This document shows, piece after piece, positions 18,828-27,734 of a stretch of 51,316 nt of DNA (the stretch's first letter is position 1; each line of letters starts with the position of its first letter). This DNA is from Collimonas sp. OK607 (GTDB lineage: Bacteria; Pseudomonadota; Gammaproteobacteria; Burkholderiales; Burkholderiaceae_D), in NCBI RefSeq assembly GCF_900111995.1, contig NZ_FOKF01000033.1, forward strand, positions 1 through 51,316, given 5' to 3'. The translations under genes and the position numbers were made by a program. A model generated the notes under the pieces. The model was given only the letters and a program-made list of their open reading frames with translations. It was not told where the DNA came from and searched no databases.

Positions 18828-19454
18828 ATGTCCGAAAATAACCACTGGATTCCGCTGTTCCCACTCAATACCGTGCTGTTTCCCGGCGGCGTACTGCCGC
18901 TCAAGGTATTTGAAACCCGTTACCTCGACATGCTGCGCGAATGCATGAGAACCGAGCAGCCGTTCGGCGTGGTATTGATCAAATCCGGGCAAGAGGTTGG
19001 CAAAGCGGCCGAACCCGAAAGCGTCGGCTGCCTGACCAGGATTACAGAGTGGGACATGCAGGATCTGGGTGTGATGATGTTGCGCACCGAAGGCAGCCAG
19101 CGGTTCCGGATTGTGGAGCAACGGGTGTTGCCCGACCAGCGCGTGGAAGCGCAAATAACGCTGATCGAGGCCGATCAGGCAACCCGTCCCGATGAAGTAC
19201 ATCTGCAATGTGCCAGTACTTTGAAGCTGGTGATTGACGACATCGACAAGAAAAGCCGCGCCACACATGGCGCAAATTTCGCCAGCCCGTTTGCGCTGCC
19301 GATGCAATTCGACAATGCGGGCTGGGTTGCCAACCGCTGGTGTGAAATCCTGCCGATTCCATTGAAAGCGCGCCAGAAGCTATTGGAACTGATCGACGGC
19401 CGCGAGCGGCTGGGCGTAGTCCATCAATATCTTCTGCAGCACAACATCATCTAA
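18828..19454 (+). CDS. LON N-terminal (substrate-binding) domain protein
   Basis: This 208-residue protein consists of the LON N-terminal domain alone, without the AAA and protease parts. It starts WIPLFPLNTVLFPGGVLPLKVFETRYLDML, the classic LON-N pattern, and ends with a helical RQKLLELIDGRERLGVVHQYL segment. Stand-alone LON-N proteins are common in Proteobacteria. They may present substrates to proteases, but their function is not settled. It is 48 bases downstream of rapZ. Confidence 0.88.
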   Translation: MSENNHWIPLFPLNTVLFPGGVLPLKVFETRYLDMLRECMRTEQPFGVVLIKSGQEVGKAAEPESVGCLTRITEWDMQDLGVMMLRTEGSQRFRIVEQRVLPDQRVEAQITLIEADQATRPDEVHLQCASTLKLVIDDIDKKSRATHGANFASPFALPMQFDNAGWVANRWCEILPIPLKARQKLLELIDGRERLGVVHQYLLQHNII

Positions 19455-19493
19455 GCTTTGGTACGTGGATGCGAATCGACGACATAGTGATCT

Positions 19494-19545
19494 GGGGTCA
19501 GAGTCGACTTTCGCAGGCTTTATCGCGAAACTCGACTCTGACCCC
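19494..19545. repeat. REP-like palindrome, copy 1
   Basis: A 52-base imperfect palindrome: outer arms GGGGTCAGAGTCGA (19494-19507) and TCGACTCTGACCCC (19532-19545) are perfect 14-base complements. Inner arms TTTCGC (19509-19514) and GCGAAA (19525-19530) continue the stem after one C-C mismatch, leaving a ten-base loop. Its form and the GGGGTCAGAG core resemble repetitive extragenic palindromes mobilised by REP-associated transposases. No transposase gene is present nearby. Confidence 0.8.
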
Positions 19546-19631
19546 ACATCACGGTTTCGGAGAAATGTAGTTCACTTATCGTCTGCTTTTTTCTTTTTGT
19601 TTTACGACTCCTGCTCCGTGGTCCACTAAGC

Positions 19632-19685
19632 GGGGTCAGAGTGAAGTTTGGGCGGTGAAGCATACCGAAAGCTCACTCTGACCCC
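19632..19685. repeat. REP-like palindrome, copy 2
   Basis: A 54-base palindrome with perfect 13-base outer arms GGGGTCAGAGTGA (19632-19644) and TCACTCTGACCCC (19673-19685) and an inner CGGT/ACCG pair (19653-19656, 19664-19667). It shares the GGGGTCAGAGT core with copy 1 but has a different interior. The two copies are 86 bases apart, in the spacer between the convergent LON-domain and mutY genes. Confidence 0.8.
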
Positions 19686-19727
19686 GGTTAGTTCGGATTG
19701 CTCTTCGCACAGACCGCAACTACAAAT

Positions 19728-20864
19728 TCAAGCGAACAAATCAGCTTCGCGAAAGACTTCCAGCAACAATTTCTTGACCGGCGCCGGCAACGGCGCGTCT
19801 GCCAGTTTTTCAGCCGGATACCATACGTAGTTGGCCTGGGCGATACCTTCCAGTCGTCGCTCAAGCGCAATCTGGAATGGTGATATCTGCAATTTGAAAT
19901 GCGTAAAGACGTGGGTGAACGGTTGCAGCGGTTCGCATGATGCGACTACGCCTAACGCAGCGGTGGCGCGACTTAACGTTGCCTCGAAATCTGCTCCCGG
20001 CGCGATTTCCGGCAGCGACAGCAAGCCGCCCCAGATACCGCTGTCGGGACGCTGCTCCAGCAAAACCTGATGTCGATCGACGATCACCAGCATGCCGGTA
20101 TGTTTTTCGGGAATGGCTTTTTTCGGTTTGCGTACCGGCAGTTGTCCAACCCGGTCGGTGGCCAGCGCGACGCAGCGTTGCGCCAGCGGACAAGTCCCGC
20201 AAGACGGTTTGCTGCGTGTGCAAAGCGTTGCCCCGAGATCCATCAGGCCCTGGGTATACGATTCCACACCTTGTTCCGGCAACAGTGCCACTGCGCGGCG
20301 CCACATGGCATCTTCGATCGGCTTGGCGCCGGGATAACCATCGATACCGAACACCCTGGCGAACACGCGTTTGACGTTGCCATCCAAAATCGCCGCCTGC
20401 ACACCGTAAGAGAATGCAGCGATGGCAGCAGCTGTCGAACGACCGATGCCTGGCAGTTCTTGCAGCAGCTCAGGATCCCGCGGAAATATCCCGCCATGCT
20501 CGGCCACCACGCGTTGCGCGCAGCGATGCAAATTGCGCGCTCGCGTGTAGTAACCCAGGCCGCTCCAATGCGCCATCACCTCTTCGCTTGGTGCGGCAGC
20601 CAGGGATTGCACATCCGGAAAGCTTGACAGGAAACGCTGGTAATAGGGAATCACAGCGGCCACCTGCGTTTGCTGCAACATGATTTCGGACAGCCAGACA
20701 CGATAGGCGTCGCGCGTCTGCTGCCACGGTAATGCGTGGCGGCCGTGTTGCTTCTGCCAGAGAATCACTGCAGAAGAAAATGACGGGTCAGCAAATGCCT
20801 GCGCATCTGTAGACCCGTTACCGCCGTTGCTGCCGATACTGCTATTAGTAACTACACGTTTCAT
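19728..20864 (-). CDS. mutY: A/G-specific adenine glycosylase
   Basis: This 378-residue DNA repair enzyme removes adenine mispaired with 8-oxoguanine. The catalytic Glu60 lies in LSEIMLQQTQV and Asp161 in ILDGNVKRV. The helix-hairpin-helix is LQELPGIGRSTAAAI. The 4Fe-4S cluster cysteines are Cys215, 222, 225 and 231 (C-X6-C-X2-C-X5-C), and a C-terminal NUDIX-like domain reads the 8-oxoG strand. The ATG directly follows the stop of the dynamin-like gene with no intervening base, so translation is likely coupled. A short N-terminal extension of about 28 residues precedes the catalytic domain. Confidence 0.95.
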   Translation of the reverse strand: MKRVVTNSSIGSNGGNGSTDAQAFADPSFSSAVILWQKQHGRHALPWQQTRDAYRVWLSEIMLQQTQVAAVIPYYQRFLSSFPDVQSLAAAPSEEVMAHWSGLGYYTRARNLHRCAQRVVAEHGGIFPRDPELLQELPGIGRSTAAAIAAFSYGVQAAILDGNVKRVFARVFGIDGYPGAKPIEDAMWRRAVALLPEQGVESYTQGLMDLGATLCTRSKPSCGTCPLAQRCVALATDRVGQLPVRKPKKAIPEKHTGMLVIVDRHQVLLEQRPDSGIWGGLLSLPEIAPGADFEATLSRATAALGVVASCEPLQPFTHVFTHFKLQISPFQIALERRLEGIAQANYVWYPAEKLADAPLPAPVKKLLLEVFREADLFA

Positions 20865-22802
20865 CTATACCGCAACTTTCATCGGCGCCAGTTCGCTTCC
20901 CAGCGCATTTCTCAAATCGTTTTCCAACGCCATCAAAGTATTCCTTTGTGCAGTCAGTTCCCTCTGCAGCATTTCCACCGACTCGATTTTTTCTTCCAGG
21001 CTGTCAATCGCCACATGCACCCGTTCAATCGAATCGGTACGTTGCTTGAGCTGCGATTTGTGGGCGCGGATCTGTTCCTCCAGCGGCGCCATCACCACCT
21101 TGAGCCAGGCATCGACATCGCGGTTGGCTTGCAAGAAACTCTGCTTCACGCGCGAGGCGATCGAATCGAAGAATTTCTGCATCAGCACCACCTGGCTTGT
21201 CTTCACCAACGTGACCGCGCCGAACTGGCGATGATAAGCAGTTTCGATCACGCCGATTTCATTGCGATACTTATCCAGCGAAAACGGCATCGGCGTCGAC
21301 AGGGCCAGCCCGTGTTCGGTCGAGAACTTGCGGTACATGATGGTCATCATTTCCGAAATTTCATCCGTCTTCTGGCCCGACAGCATCAGGTTTTCCTGGG
21401 CCTTGTCAAAGAACTCCTTCACAGCATGGCGGAAGCCGGCGGTGAACATGCTGCCTTCCATGGTCTCCCGCGTTTTACGGATTTCTTCTTTCAGCAAACC
21501 CATGCCCAGCGTCGAAAACACGCCCGCCGACAAGCGCGCAAACACCATGCGCGTGCCCTGCAACTTCAACAGGCTTTCGTCGAATTCCTTTTTCTCGATA
21601 TCGATACGCTTCATCATGTGGCTGATGATGGAAGTATTCTTGCCGCGCAAGCTCTTCAATTCCAGCAACTGCTCAACCACGCTGCGGATATGCGCCGACA
21701 TCAAGGCTTGCTTGGTGACCGTCAGATCATGGATATCGCCAATCAACTGGGACCGGATGATGTCGCGCTTGGCCGGGATCAACTCGCGCGACAAAGCATT
21801 TTCCAGAGCCGGCAAACGACTTTTCTTCAGCAGATCAGGCTCACCGTTGATCTTGCCGACCAAGCCCTTTTGCGCCGAAACCGGATACACCTGCGTCTCC
21901 GCCAACCCCAGCGTGTGCGCCACGCTCGACACCTGCCGACTGATTTGCTGCTCTACCTCGAACGGCGAGCGCAGCTCATCCCACATGCTGTCGATCTTGT
22001 TCAGCACCACCATGCGGCCGGCGCCGCTGCCGATATGATGGCGCCAGACGTCGATATCGCTTTTTGTGACGCCAGTATCTGCCGCCAGGATGAACAATAC
22101 CGCATGGGCGTTGGGAATCAGGTTGAGCGTCAGCTCCGGCTCGGTACCGATCGCGTTCAAACCCGGCGTATCGATAATCACCAGCCCCTCTTTCAGCAAG
22201 GGATGCGGGAAATTGACGATGGCATGGCGCCATTGAGAAATTTCGACGCGCCCCAGCGCATCGATGGTCATCGCGGCGTCCGGATCGTCCTCGTCGTAGA
22301 GGCCGTAGAGCTTGGCCTCTTCCACCGGCACCCATTTGGTCAGGCTGACCTGCTTGAAAGCTTCCAGCATGCCGTCCGTGGATGAAATATCCAGCGGCAA
22401 CACCGTCCAGACATGATGTGCGCCCTTGTAGTCGCTGGTCGATTGCGATTCTGCCCGGGTTTCTATCGGCAACAGGCGGATGCACGACGGGAACGACGCG
22501 TCATACAGCAGCTCGGTCGGACACATGGTGGTGCGGCCGGCGGCTGACGGCAAGATGCGTTGGCCGTAATCGGCGAAAAAGATCGCATTGATCAGTTCCG
22601 ATTTGCCACGCGAAAATTCGGCGACGAAGGCGATCGATAATTTATCGTCGGTCAGCCGCGCCAAAGCCCTGCTGATGCGCTGCTCGCTGGCGACATCCGA
22701 CAGCTTCGAAGCGCTCGCCCACGTCTGATAACGTCGCAAGGCGCCCGCCACGCCGGTGCGCCACTCGCTATATTCCTGGAATTTTTGGACTAGATTGCTC
22801 AC
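20865..22802 (-). CDS. bacterial dynamin-like GTPase
   Basis: This 645-residue protein has a dynamin-type GTPase domain. G1 is AEFSRGKSELINA (Gly66-Lys67-Ser68), with alanine in place of the first loop glycine. G3 is DTPGLN and G4 is NKID. A long helical region follows, ending in a predicted coiled coil (about residues 570-635). Bacterial dynamins remodel or stabilise membranes, but this branch is uncharacterised. The start is GTG at 22802, preceded by a GAGAGAG-like ribosome site. It sits between mutM and mutY on the same strand and abuts mutY exactly. Confidence 0.87.
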   Translation of the reverse strand: MSNLVQKFQEYSEWRTGVAGALRRYQTWASASKLSDVASEQRISRALARLTDDKLSIAFVAEFSRGKSELINAIFFADYGQRILPSAAGRTTMCPTELLYDASFPSCIRLLPIETRAESQSTSDYKGAHHVWTVLPLDISSTDGMLEAFKQVSLTKWVPVEEAKLYGLYDEDDPDAAMTIDALGRVEISQWRHAIVNFPHPLLKEGLVIIDTPGLNAIGTEPELTLNLIPNAHAVLFILAADTGVTKSDIDVWRHHIGSGAGRMVVLNKIDSMWDELRSPFEVEQQISRQVSSVAHTLGLAETQVYPVSAQKGLVGKINGEPDLLKKSRLPALENALSRELIPAKRDIIRSQLIGDIHDLTVTKQALMSAHIRSVVEQLLELKSLRGKNTSIISHMMKRIDIEKKEFDESLLKLQGTRMVFARLSAGVFSTLGMGLLKEEIRKTRETMEGSMFTAGFRHAVKEFFDKAQENLMLSGQKTDEISEMMTIMYRKFSTEHGLALSTPMPFSLDKYRNEIGVIETAYHRQFGAVTLVKTSQVVLMQKFFDSIASRVKQSFLQANRDVDAWLKVVMAPLEEQIRAHKSQLKQRTDSIERVHVAIDSLEEKIESVEMLQRELTAQRNTLMALENDLRNALGSELAPMKVAV

Positions 22803-22840
22803 TATCTCTCTCGCCTATCTTCTCTAATTTTCTTTAATAT

Positions 22841-22916
22841 GCACTTCTGACGTGCATTTCGGAGACGCACTTCACACACGCATTTCAGCCACGCATTTCA
22901 GCCATATTCATTTCTG
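22841..22916. repeat. 13-base tandem microrepeat adjoining the mutM stop
   Basis: On the + strand the core GCA(C/T)TTC begins at 22841, 22854, 22867, 22880 and 22893, an exact 13-base period. A sixth, changed copy (TCATTTC) begins at 22908 and contains the complement of the mutM stop codon. The copies at 22877-22889 and 22890-22902 are identical over 13 bases; the outer ones have diverged. The array fills most of the spacer before the dynamin-like gene. Confidence 0.85.
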
Positions 22917-23729
22917 ACATTTTTTGCAATAAAACGTCGAACGCTGCCCCTGTTTAATCTGCGTAATCAATGCTCCACAATTTCTACACGGCAACCCAGC
23001 ACGATCATAGACGAAATAACTCTGTTGGAAGTAGCCAGATTGACCATCGGCACCAATAAAATCACGTAAAGTGCTGCCACCCTTGTCAATTGCAGCCGCT
23101 AAAATTATCCGAATGGCATCAACTAGCCTTTCATAGCGCGCCAGGCTGATGCGATGCGCTGGCGTTTTTGGATTGATGCCGGCGCGAAACAGGCTCTCGG
23201 AAGCATAGATATTGCCGACCCCGACCACGATGTCGCCGGCCAGCAGCACCTGCTTGATCGGCGCGCTGCGGTTACGCGTCTTTTGATAAAGAATCTGCGC
23301 GGAGAAAATATCTTCCAGCGGCTCCAGCCCCAATCCTGCCAGCAGCACGTGCTGCTCCACCGGACCGTCGGCATCGGCATGCCAGAGCACTGCGCCGAAA
23401 CGCCGCGGATCGGTCAGGCGCAGCAACTGCCGGCCAACCACCAGGTCGAAATGGTCATGCTTTTGCGGTTCAACGCCAAGTTCCAGGATACGCAGATGCC
23501 CAGACATCCCCAGATGGATAATCACAGTACCGTGATCGAAACGTAGTAATAGATACTTGCCGCGGCGGCCAGTGCTGCGTACCTTATGGCCGATCAGCAG
23601 TTGCGGCAAATCGAGCGGAAACGGCCAGCGCAGGCCGCGGTGGCGAAAGGTCACGGCAGTCACCGCACGACCGTCGAGATACGGCGCAACGCCGCGTCGC
23701 GTCACTTCGACTTCAGGTAATTCGGGCAT
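22908..23729 (-). CDS. mutM: formamidopyrimidine-DNA glycosylase
   Basis: This 273-residue enzyme excises 8-oxoguanine and formamidopyrimidines and nicks the DNA. The mature N-terminal proline and Glu3 are in MPELPEVEV, and Lys58 is in RRGKYLLL. The C-terminal zinc finger is CRNCGALI...FYCKKCQK, complete to the stop. It is the first of three same-strand genes with the dynamin-like GTPase and mutY. The stop codon lies inside the innermost copy of a tandem repeat array. Confidence 0.97.
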   Translation of the reverse strand: MPELPEVEVTRRGVAPYLDGRAVTAVTFRHRGLRWPFPLDLPQLLIGHKVRSTGRRGKYLLLRFDHGTVIIHLGMSGHLRILELGVEPQKHDHFDLVVGRQLLRLTDPRRFGAVLWHADADGPVEQHVLLAGLGLEPLEDIFSAQILYQKTRNRSAPIKQVLLAGDIVVGVGNIYASESLFRAGINPKTPAHRISLARYERLVDAIRIILAAAIDKGGSTLRDFIGADGQSGYFQQSYFVYDRAGLPCRNCGALITQIKQGQRSTFYCKKCQK

Positions 23730-23937
23730 GGTTCAGATACGTTCTTGCGTGAAATGGCATAATCGATTCAACTATTTTTATGTACTTTTTGAAACAAATC
23801 CGGAGGTGGCGACTGCGCATTGCTCTCTGGTTGGGCGTAAAATCAAGATTACCTCTGAAAACCAGTTTTCGGGAAATGACTAAGGACCTGAATGTAATAT
23901 TTATTTTGGATTTCCCACATCAGGTCTCTACAAATGC

Positions 23938-25782
23938 ATGCCAAGCCAGGATATTCCCTTGAAAAAAACCCTTGCCATTGTAACGCTCTCCACCTTGCTG
24001 TCGGCTTGCGCCGGTGTGACGCCAGGCAACGATGCTACAAATCCTGATGCTGCCGCAGGTGCAGTCAGCACAACACCTGCAGCCGCCGCAACGGCCAGTC
24101 CCGAGCAAATCACGAGCCGTAAGCTGGCGCCCAGGGTAATGCCGGTCAAGCCGCCGGAAGAACATTTGCCATCGGTGGCGTTGTCCAAGGAACTCCTGTT
24201 CAAAATACTCAGTTCCGAAATCGCTTTCCAGCGCGGCAACTGGCAATCCGCATACGTAACGCTGCTGGGCGCTGCCCAGCAAACGCGTGACCCGCGCCTG
24301 GCCCGGCGCGCGGCCGAAATGGCGCTCAGCGCCAAACAAGCCAACGAAGCGCTGGTCGCCATCCGTCTGTGGCGTGAACTTGCACCGGATTCGGACGAGG
24401 CAACCCAGTATTATCTCGGCTTCATCATGCTCAGCAACAATCTGGCAGAGGCCAGGCCAATTCTCGAAAAGCGCCTGCAAGACGCGCCGGCGCAAGCGCG
24501 TGGCGTGATGATGCTGCAGATCCAGCGTTTGCTGGCGCGGGCGCAAGACAAGGCCGGCGCGTTTACCTTGCTGGAACAACTGGTCACGCCCTACACCGCA
24601 ATGTCGGAAGCGCATCTGGCGCTGGCGCAGCAAGCGTTCGGCTCAGGCAACAGCATCCGTGCTCAAGAGGAAGCGAAAATAGCGCTGAATCTCAAGCCCG
24701 ATTCTGAACTGGCGATCCTGACCAGCGCGCAAGTCGCGCCGGACAGTAAAGACGTCGAACCCATCCTGACCGATTTCCTCAAGAAGTATCCAGGTTCGCG
24801 TGAAGTGCGGGTGGCTTATGCGCGTACCCTGATCGACCAGAAGAAATATGAACAGGCCCGCAGTCAATTTGAAATCCTGCTAAAAAGCGACAAGCAGGAT
24901 GTCACCACTCTACTGGCGCTCGGCCTGTTAAATGCGCAGATCGGCGACACCAGGGCGGCAGAACGTTACCTGACCAGCTATGTCGATCAACTGGGCCAGC
25001 ATCCTAACGAAGCACGCGACAACACCCAGGCCTTGCTGATCCTGGCGCAGATTGCCGCCGATCGGAACGACACCGATGCCGCGCTGAAATGGCTGGCGCA
25101 AGTCGAACCGGGCGATGCCTATCTGGATGCCCAGTTGCGGCGTGCCCAGTTACTGTCCAAACGCGGCGACCTGAACGGCGCGCGCAGGGTGCTGGCCGAG
25201 ATCGAGACCAATGGCGAACATGAAAAAGCCCAGGTAACCCAGGTGGAAGCACAATTGCTACGCGAATCCAATCGTCCGCAAGAAGCATTCAAAGTTCTGG
25301 AGACAGCGCTCAAGACGCAACCGGAGAATCCAGACCTGCTGTACGACTACGCCATGACAGCAGAAAAACTGAACAACCTGACCGCCATGGAAATCGCGCT
25401 GCGCAAGCTGATCGCGCTGGCGCCGGAGAATCAGCAGGCGTATAACGCGCTAGGTTACTCGCTGGCAGAGCGCAATATCCGTTTGCCGGAAGCACTGGCG
25501 CTGATTCAGAAAGCGCTGGCGCTGGCGCCGCAAGATCCGTTCATTGTCGACAGCATGGGCTGGGTGCAATATCGCATGGGCAACCTGAACGAAGCCGAAT
25601 CACGGCTGCGCAATGCCTACGGCTTGCTGCCCGATCCGGAAATCGGCGTGCACCTGGGTGAGGTCCTGTGGGTTAAAGGACAAAAAACCGATGCGCAAAA
25701 ATTGTGGCGCGAAGTGCGCCAGAAAGACCCGCAAAACGACGCGCTGAAAAATACGCTGATCCGGCTGGGCGCCAGCATATGA
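23938..25782 (+). CDS. tetratricopeptide-repeat outer-membrane lipoprotein
   Basis: This 614-residue protein starts with a lipoprotein signal (KKTLAIVTLSTLLSAC, lipobox LSAC with Cys24) and is then almost entirely tetratricopeptide repeats, from about residue 85 to the end, including LIALAPENQQAYNALGYSLAE and DSMGWVQYRMGNLNEAESRL. The alternative TTG start at 23959 has AGGA eight bases upstream and gives a more typical short signal peptide, so the true start may be there. It precedes lolB with an ATGA overlap. The context suggests a role in envelope assembly; the exact partner is unknown. Confidence 0.85.
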   Translation: MPSQDIPLKKTLAIVTLSTLLSACAGVTPGNDATNPDAAAGAVSTTPAAAATASPEQITSRKLAPRVMPVKPPEEHLPSVALSKELLFKILSSEIAFQRGNWQSAYVTLLGAAQQTRDPRLARRAAEMALSAKQANEALVAIRLWRELAPDSDEATQYYLGFIMLSNNLAEARPILEKRLQDAPAQARGVMMLQIQRLLARAQDKAGAFTLLEQLVTPYTAMSEAHLALAQQAFGSGNSIRAQEEAKIALNLKPDSELAILTSAQVAPDSKDVEPILTDFLKKYPGSREVRVAYARTLIDQKKYEQARSQFEILLKSDKQDVTTLLALGLLNAQIGDTRAAERYLTSYVDQLGQHPNEARDNTQALLILAQIAADRNDTDAALKWLAQVEPGDAYLDAQLRRAQLLSKRGDLNGARRVLAEIETNGEHEKAQVTQVEAQLLRESNRPQEAFKVLETALKTQPENPDLLYDYAMTAEKLNNLTAMEIALRKLIALAPENQQAYNALGYSLAERNIRLPEALALIQKALALAPQDPFIVDSMGWVQYRMGNLNEAESRLRNAYGLLPDPEIGVHLGEVLWVKGQKTDAQKLWREVRQKDPQNDALKNTLIRLGASI

Positions 25783-26486
25783 TGCAAGTATCAGGCAAGA
25801 CCAAGAGCATCAAGACCACGTGGCCAACGCTGGCGGCAATCCGGCGCAGCGGCCTGCCGGCGGTTGCCTTGGCAGCCGTTGTGCTCAGCGGCTGCAGCAC
25901 GTTGTCGCCACCGTCCACATCGACTGCCGCAACTGGCTCTAGCGTCGCCGCCGGCGCGGCAACACGGCAATATCATCAAGCCATCGACGTCAGCGGCCGC
26001 CTGTCGATACGTTATCAGCAAAACGGCAAAGACCAGGCAGTACACGGTAGCTTTACCTGGTCGCAAGACAAGCGGGAAACCGTGATCACCCTGCTCTCGC
26101 CACTGGGACAAACCCTGGCCACCATCAATATTGCGGCTGACCAGGCAACGCTCAAACAAAGCGGCCAACCGGCGCGCAGCGCCAGCGATGTCGATGCGCT
26201 GACGGTGCAGGCGCTGGGCTGGCCGTTGCCGATTGCCGGCCTGCGCGATTGGCTGCAAGGTTTCGGCCAGAGCGCCGCCGGCAAGCGCTTTACAGCGACC
26301 CCGCCGACAGCCGCCGACAGCTTCAGCGTTACGACCGCCGATAACTGGCTGATCCAATATACCAACTGGCAAGACCTCGGCAGCGGTGCCGAAAGCTATC
26401 CGAAGCGGATAGACCTGGCGCGCAACGCCACGCAAGCCGGCGATGTCGCGATCCGCATCGTCATCGACAGCCGCCAGCCACACTAA
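25779..26486 (+). CDS. lolB: outer-membrane lipoprotein receptor LolB
   Basis: LolB accepts lipoproteins from LolA and inserts them in the outer membrane. The 235-residue product has a lipobox LSGC (Cys39) after a rather long basic N-region, then a LolB beta-barrel-like domain with [10 protein letters not shown]-type sequence ([16 protein letters not shown]) and [23 protein letters not shown]. The start at 25779 or 25782 (ATGATG) overlaps the stop of the TPR gene. Frames further upstream lie inside that gene. It is followed closely by ispE, as in many betaproteobacteria. Confidence 0.92.
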   Translation: MMQVSGKTKSIKTTWPTLAAIRRSGLPAVALAAVVLSGCSTLSPPSTSTAATGSSVAAGAATRQYHQAIDVSGRLSIRYQQNGKDQAVHGSFTWSQDKRETVITLLSPLGQTLATINIAADQATLKQSGQPARSASDVDALTVQALGWPLPIAGLRDWLQGFGQSAAGKRFTATPPTAADSFSVTTADNWLIQYTNWQDLGSGAESYPKRIDLARNATQAGDVAIRIVIDSRQPH

Positions 26487-26511
26487 ATATATCGACCACA
26501 CTGAGTTTGTA

Positions 26512-27396
26512 ATGACACGCACGTTGAACAACTGCCCCGCGCCAGCCAAGCTGAATCTGTTTTTACACGTCACCGGACGCCGCCCGGATGGCTATCATCT
26601 GCTGCAAACCGTGTTCCAGCTCGTCGATTTCAACGATCTTTTGCATTTCGAAGTGCGCGCTGACGACCAGATCCGCCGCACCACCGAGATTGCGGGTGTG
26701 CCTGAGGAAAGCGACCTGATCGTCCGCGCCGGCAAATTGCTGCAAAACGCGATACGTGAAAAAGCCGGCGCTGCAGGAATTACCCCTGCAGCATTAGGCG
26801 CAAACATCCGTATCGAAAAGAATCTGCCTATGGGCGGCGGACTGGGCGGCGGCTCTTCCGATGCCGCCACCACGCTGATGGTGCTCAACCATCTCTGGCA
26901 AGGCGGCCTGTCACGTGAAGAATTAATGGTTTTGGGTCTGCAATTGGGCGCTGATGTGCCGTTTTTCCTGTTCGGGCGGAATGCATTTGCAGAAGGAATA
27001 GGAGAAACCTTACAAATGCTTGACACCCCCGGGCTGTGGTTCGTTATAATTCAGCCCGGCGTAACAATTCCGACTGCATTAATTTTTTCAAGTTCGGAAT
27101 TGACAAGGTGTACGAAACCCGTCAAAATGACGGACTTTTCGATAGGTACTAAAAAGATCTTCGGAAAAAACGATTTGGAACCCGTGGCTGCCAAGCAGTT
27201 CCCAGAAGTTGCCGATGCCATCAAATGGCTCAGTAATTATGGAGATGCCAGAATGACCGGATCCGGCGCTTGTGTTTTTTGTGACTTTACACAAGAAAAC
27301 GAGGCTGAGGAAGTACTGAAACTGGTACCGAGTCACTGGAAAGCATGGAAAGCCAAGGCGATGCAGGAACATCCGCTCGCGGGGTTGCTGAAGTAG
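26512..27396 (+). CDS. ispE: 4-diphosphocytidyl-2-C-methyl-D-erythritol kinase
   Basis: This 294-residue GHMP kinase carries out the fourth step of the MEP isoprenoid pathway. Lys13 is in [12 protein letters not shown], the ATP-binding loop is [14 protein letters not shown] (residues 107-119), and Asp148 is in [11 protein letters not shown]. The ATG at 26512 gives the standard N-terminus; in-frame sequence back to 26443 lies within lolB. The third quarter of the gene is visibly more AT-rich than the rest. The order lolB-ispE-tRNA-Gln-prs is conserved in Burkholderiales. Confidence 0.96.
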   Translation: MTRTLNNCPAPAKLNLFLHVTGRRPDGYHLLQTVFQLVDFNDLLHFEVRADDQIRRTTEIAGVPEESDLIVRAGKLLQNAIREKAGAAGITPAALGANIRIEKNLPMGGGLGGGSSDAATTLMVLNHLWQGGLSREELMVLGLQLGADVPFFLFGRNAFAEGIGETLQMLDTPGLWFVIIQPGVTIPTALIFSSSELTRCTKPVKMTDFSIGTKKIFGKNDLEPVAAKQFPEVADAIKWLSNYGDARMTGSGACVFCDFTQENEAEEVLKLVPSHWKAWKAKAMQEHPLAGLLK

Positions 27397-27482
27397 TAGA
27401 GAAGTACAGAATTCGGTTTAGCATCAGATTCAAGCGCAGCTTTCAAATGCGGCGCGGATTTATGGTAGACAACAAGTTGCGT

Positions 27483-27559
27483 AGGGGAATCGCCAAGCTG
27501 GTTAAGGCACTGGATTTTGATTCCAGCATTCGAAGGTTCGAATCCTTCTTCCCCTGCCA
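27483..27559 (+). tRNA. tRNA-Gln (anticodon TTG)
   Basis: The acceptor arms AGGGGAA (27483-27489) and TTCCCCT (27549-27555) pair, followed by G73 and an encoded CCA (27557-27559). The anticodon stem CTGGA/TCCAG encloses TTTTGAT, giving anticodon TTG at 27517-27519. The T arm contains GGTTCGAATCC. All arms pair normally. Position between ispE and prs is the usual one in betaproteobacteria. Confidence 0.97.
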
Positions 27560-27734
27560 TTAAATACGGACAATAATGTCCAGCAGGAAATTTGGTCTTA
27601 CAGCGGTAGCAACATTACGCCGCATCAGAAATACAAAACTGCACACAGCGAACACATAAGCCGCCAACGCAAGACTGCACCAGTCTGGCATTGTCGGCTT
27701 TTCAACTTTTTAACGACAGTATCCAGGGATATCC

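Noticed and set aside
20946-22385. A 479-codon plus-strand frame opposite the dynamin-like gene
   Set aside because: Composition is rich in His, Gln and Arg without domains, typical of antisense reading of a real gene.
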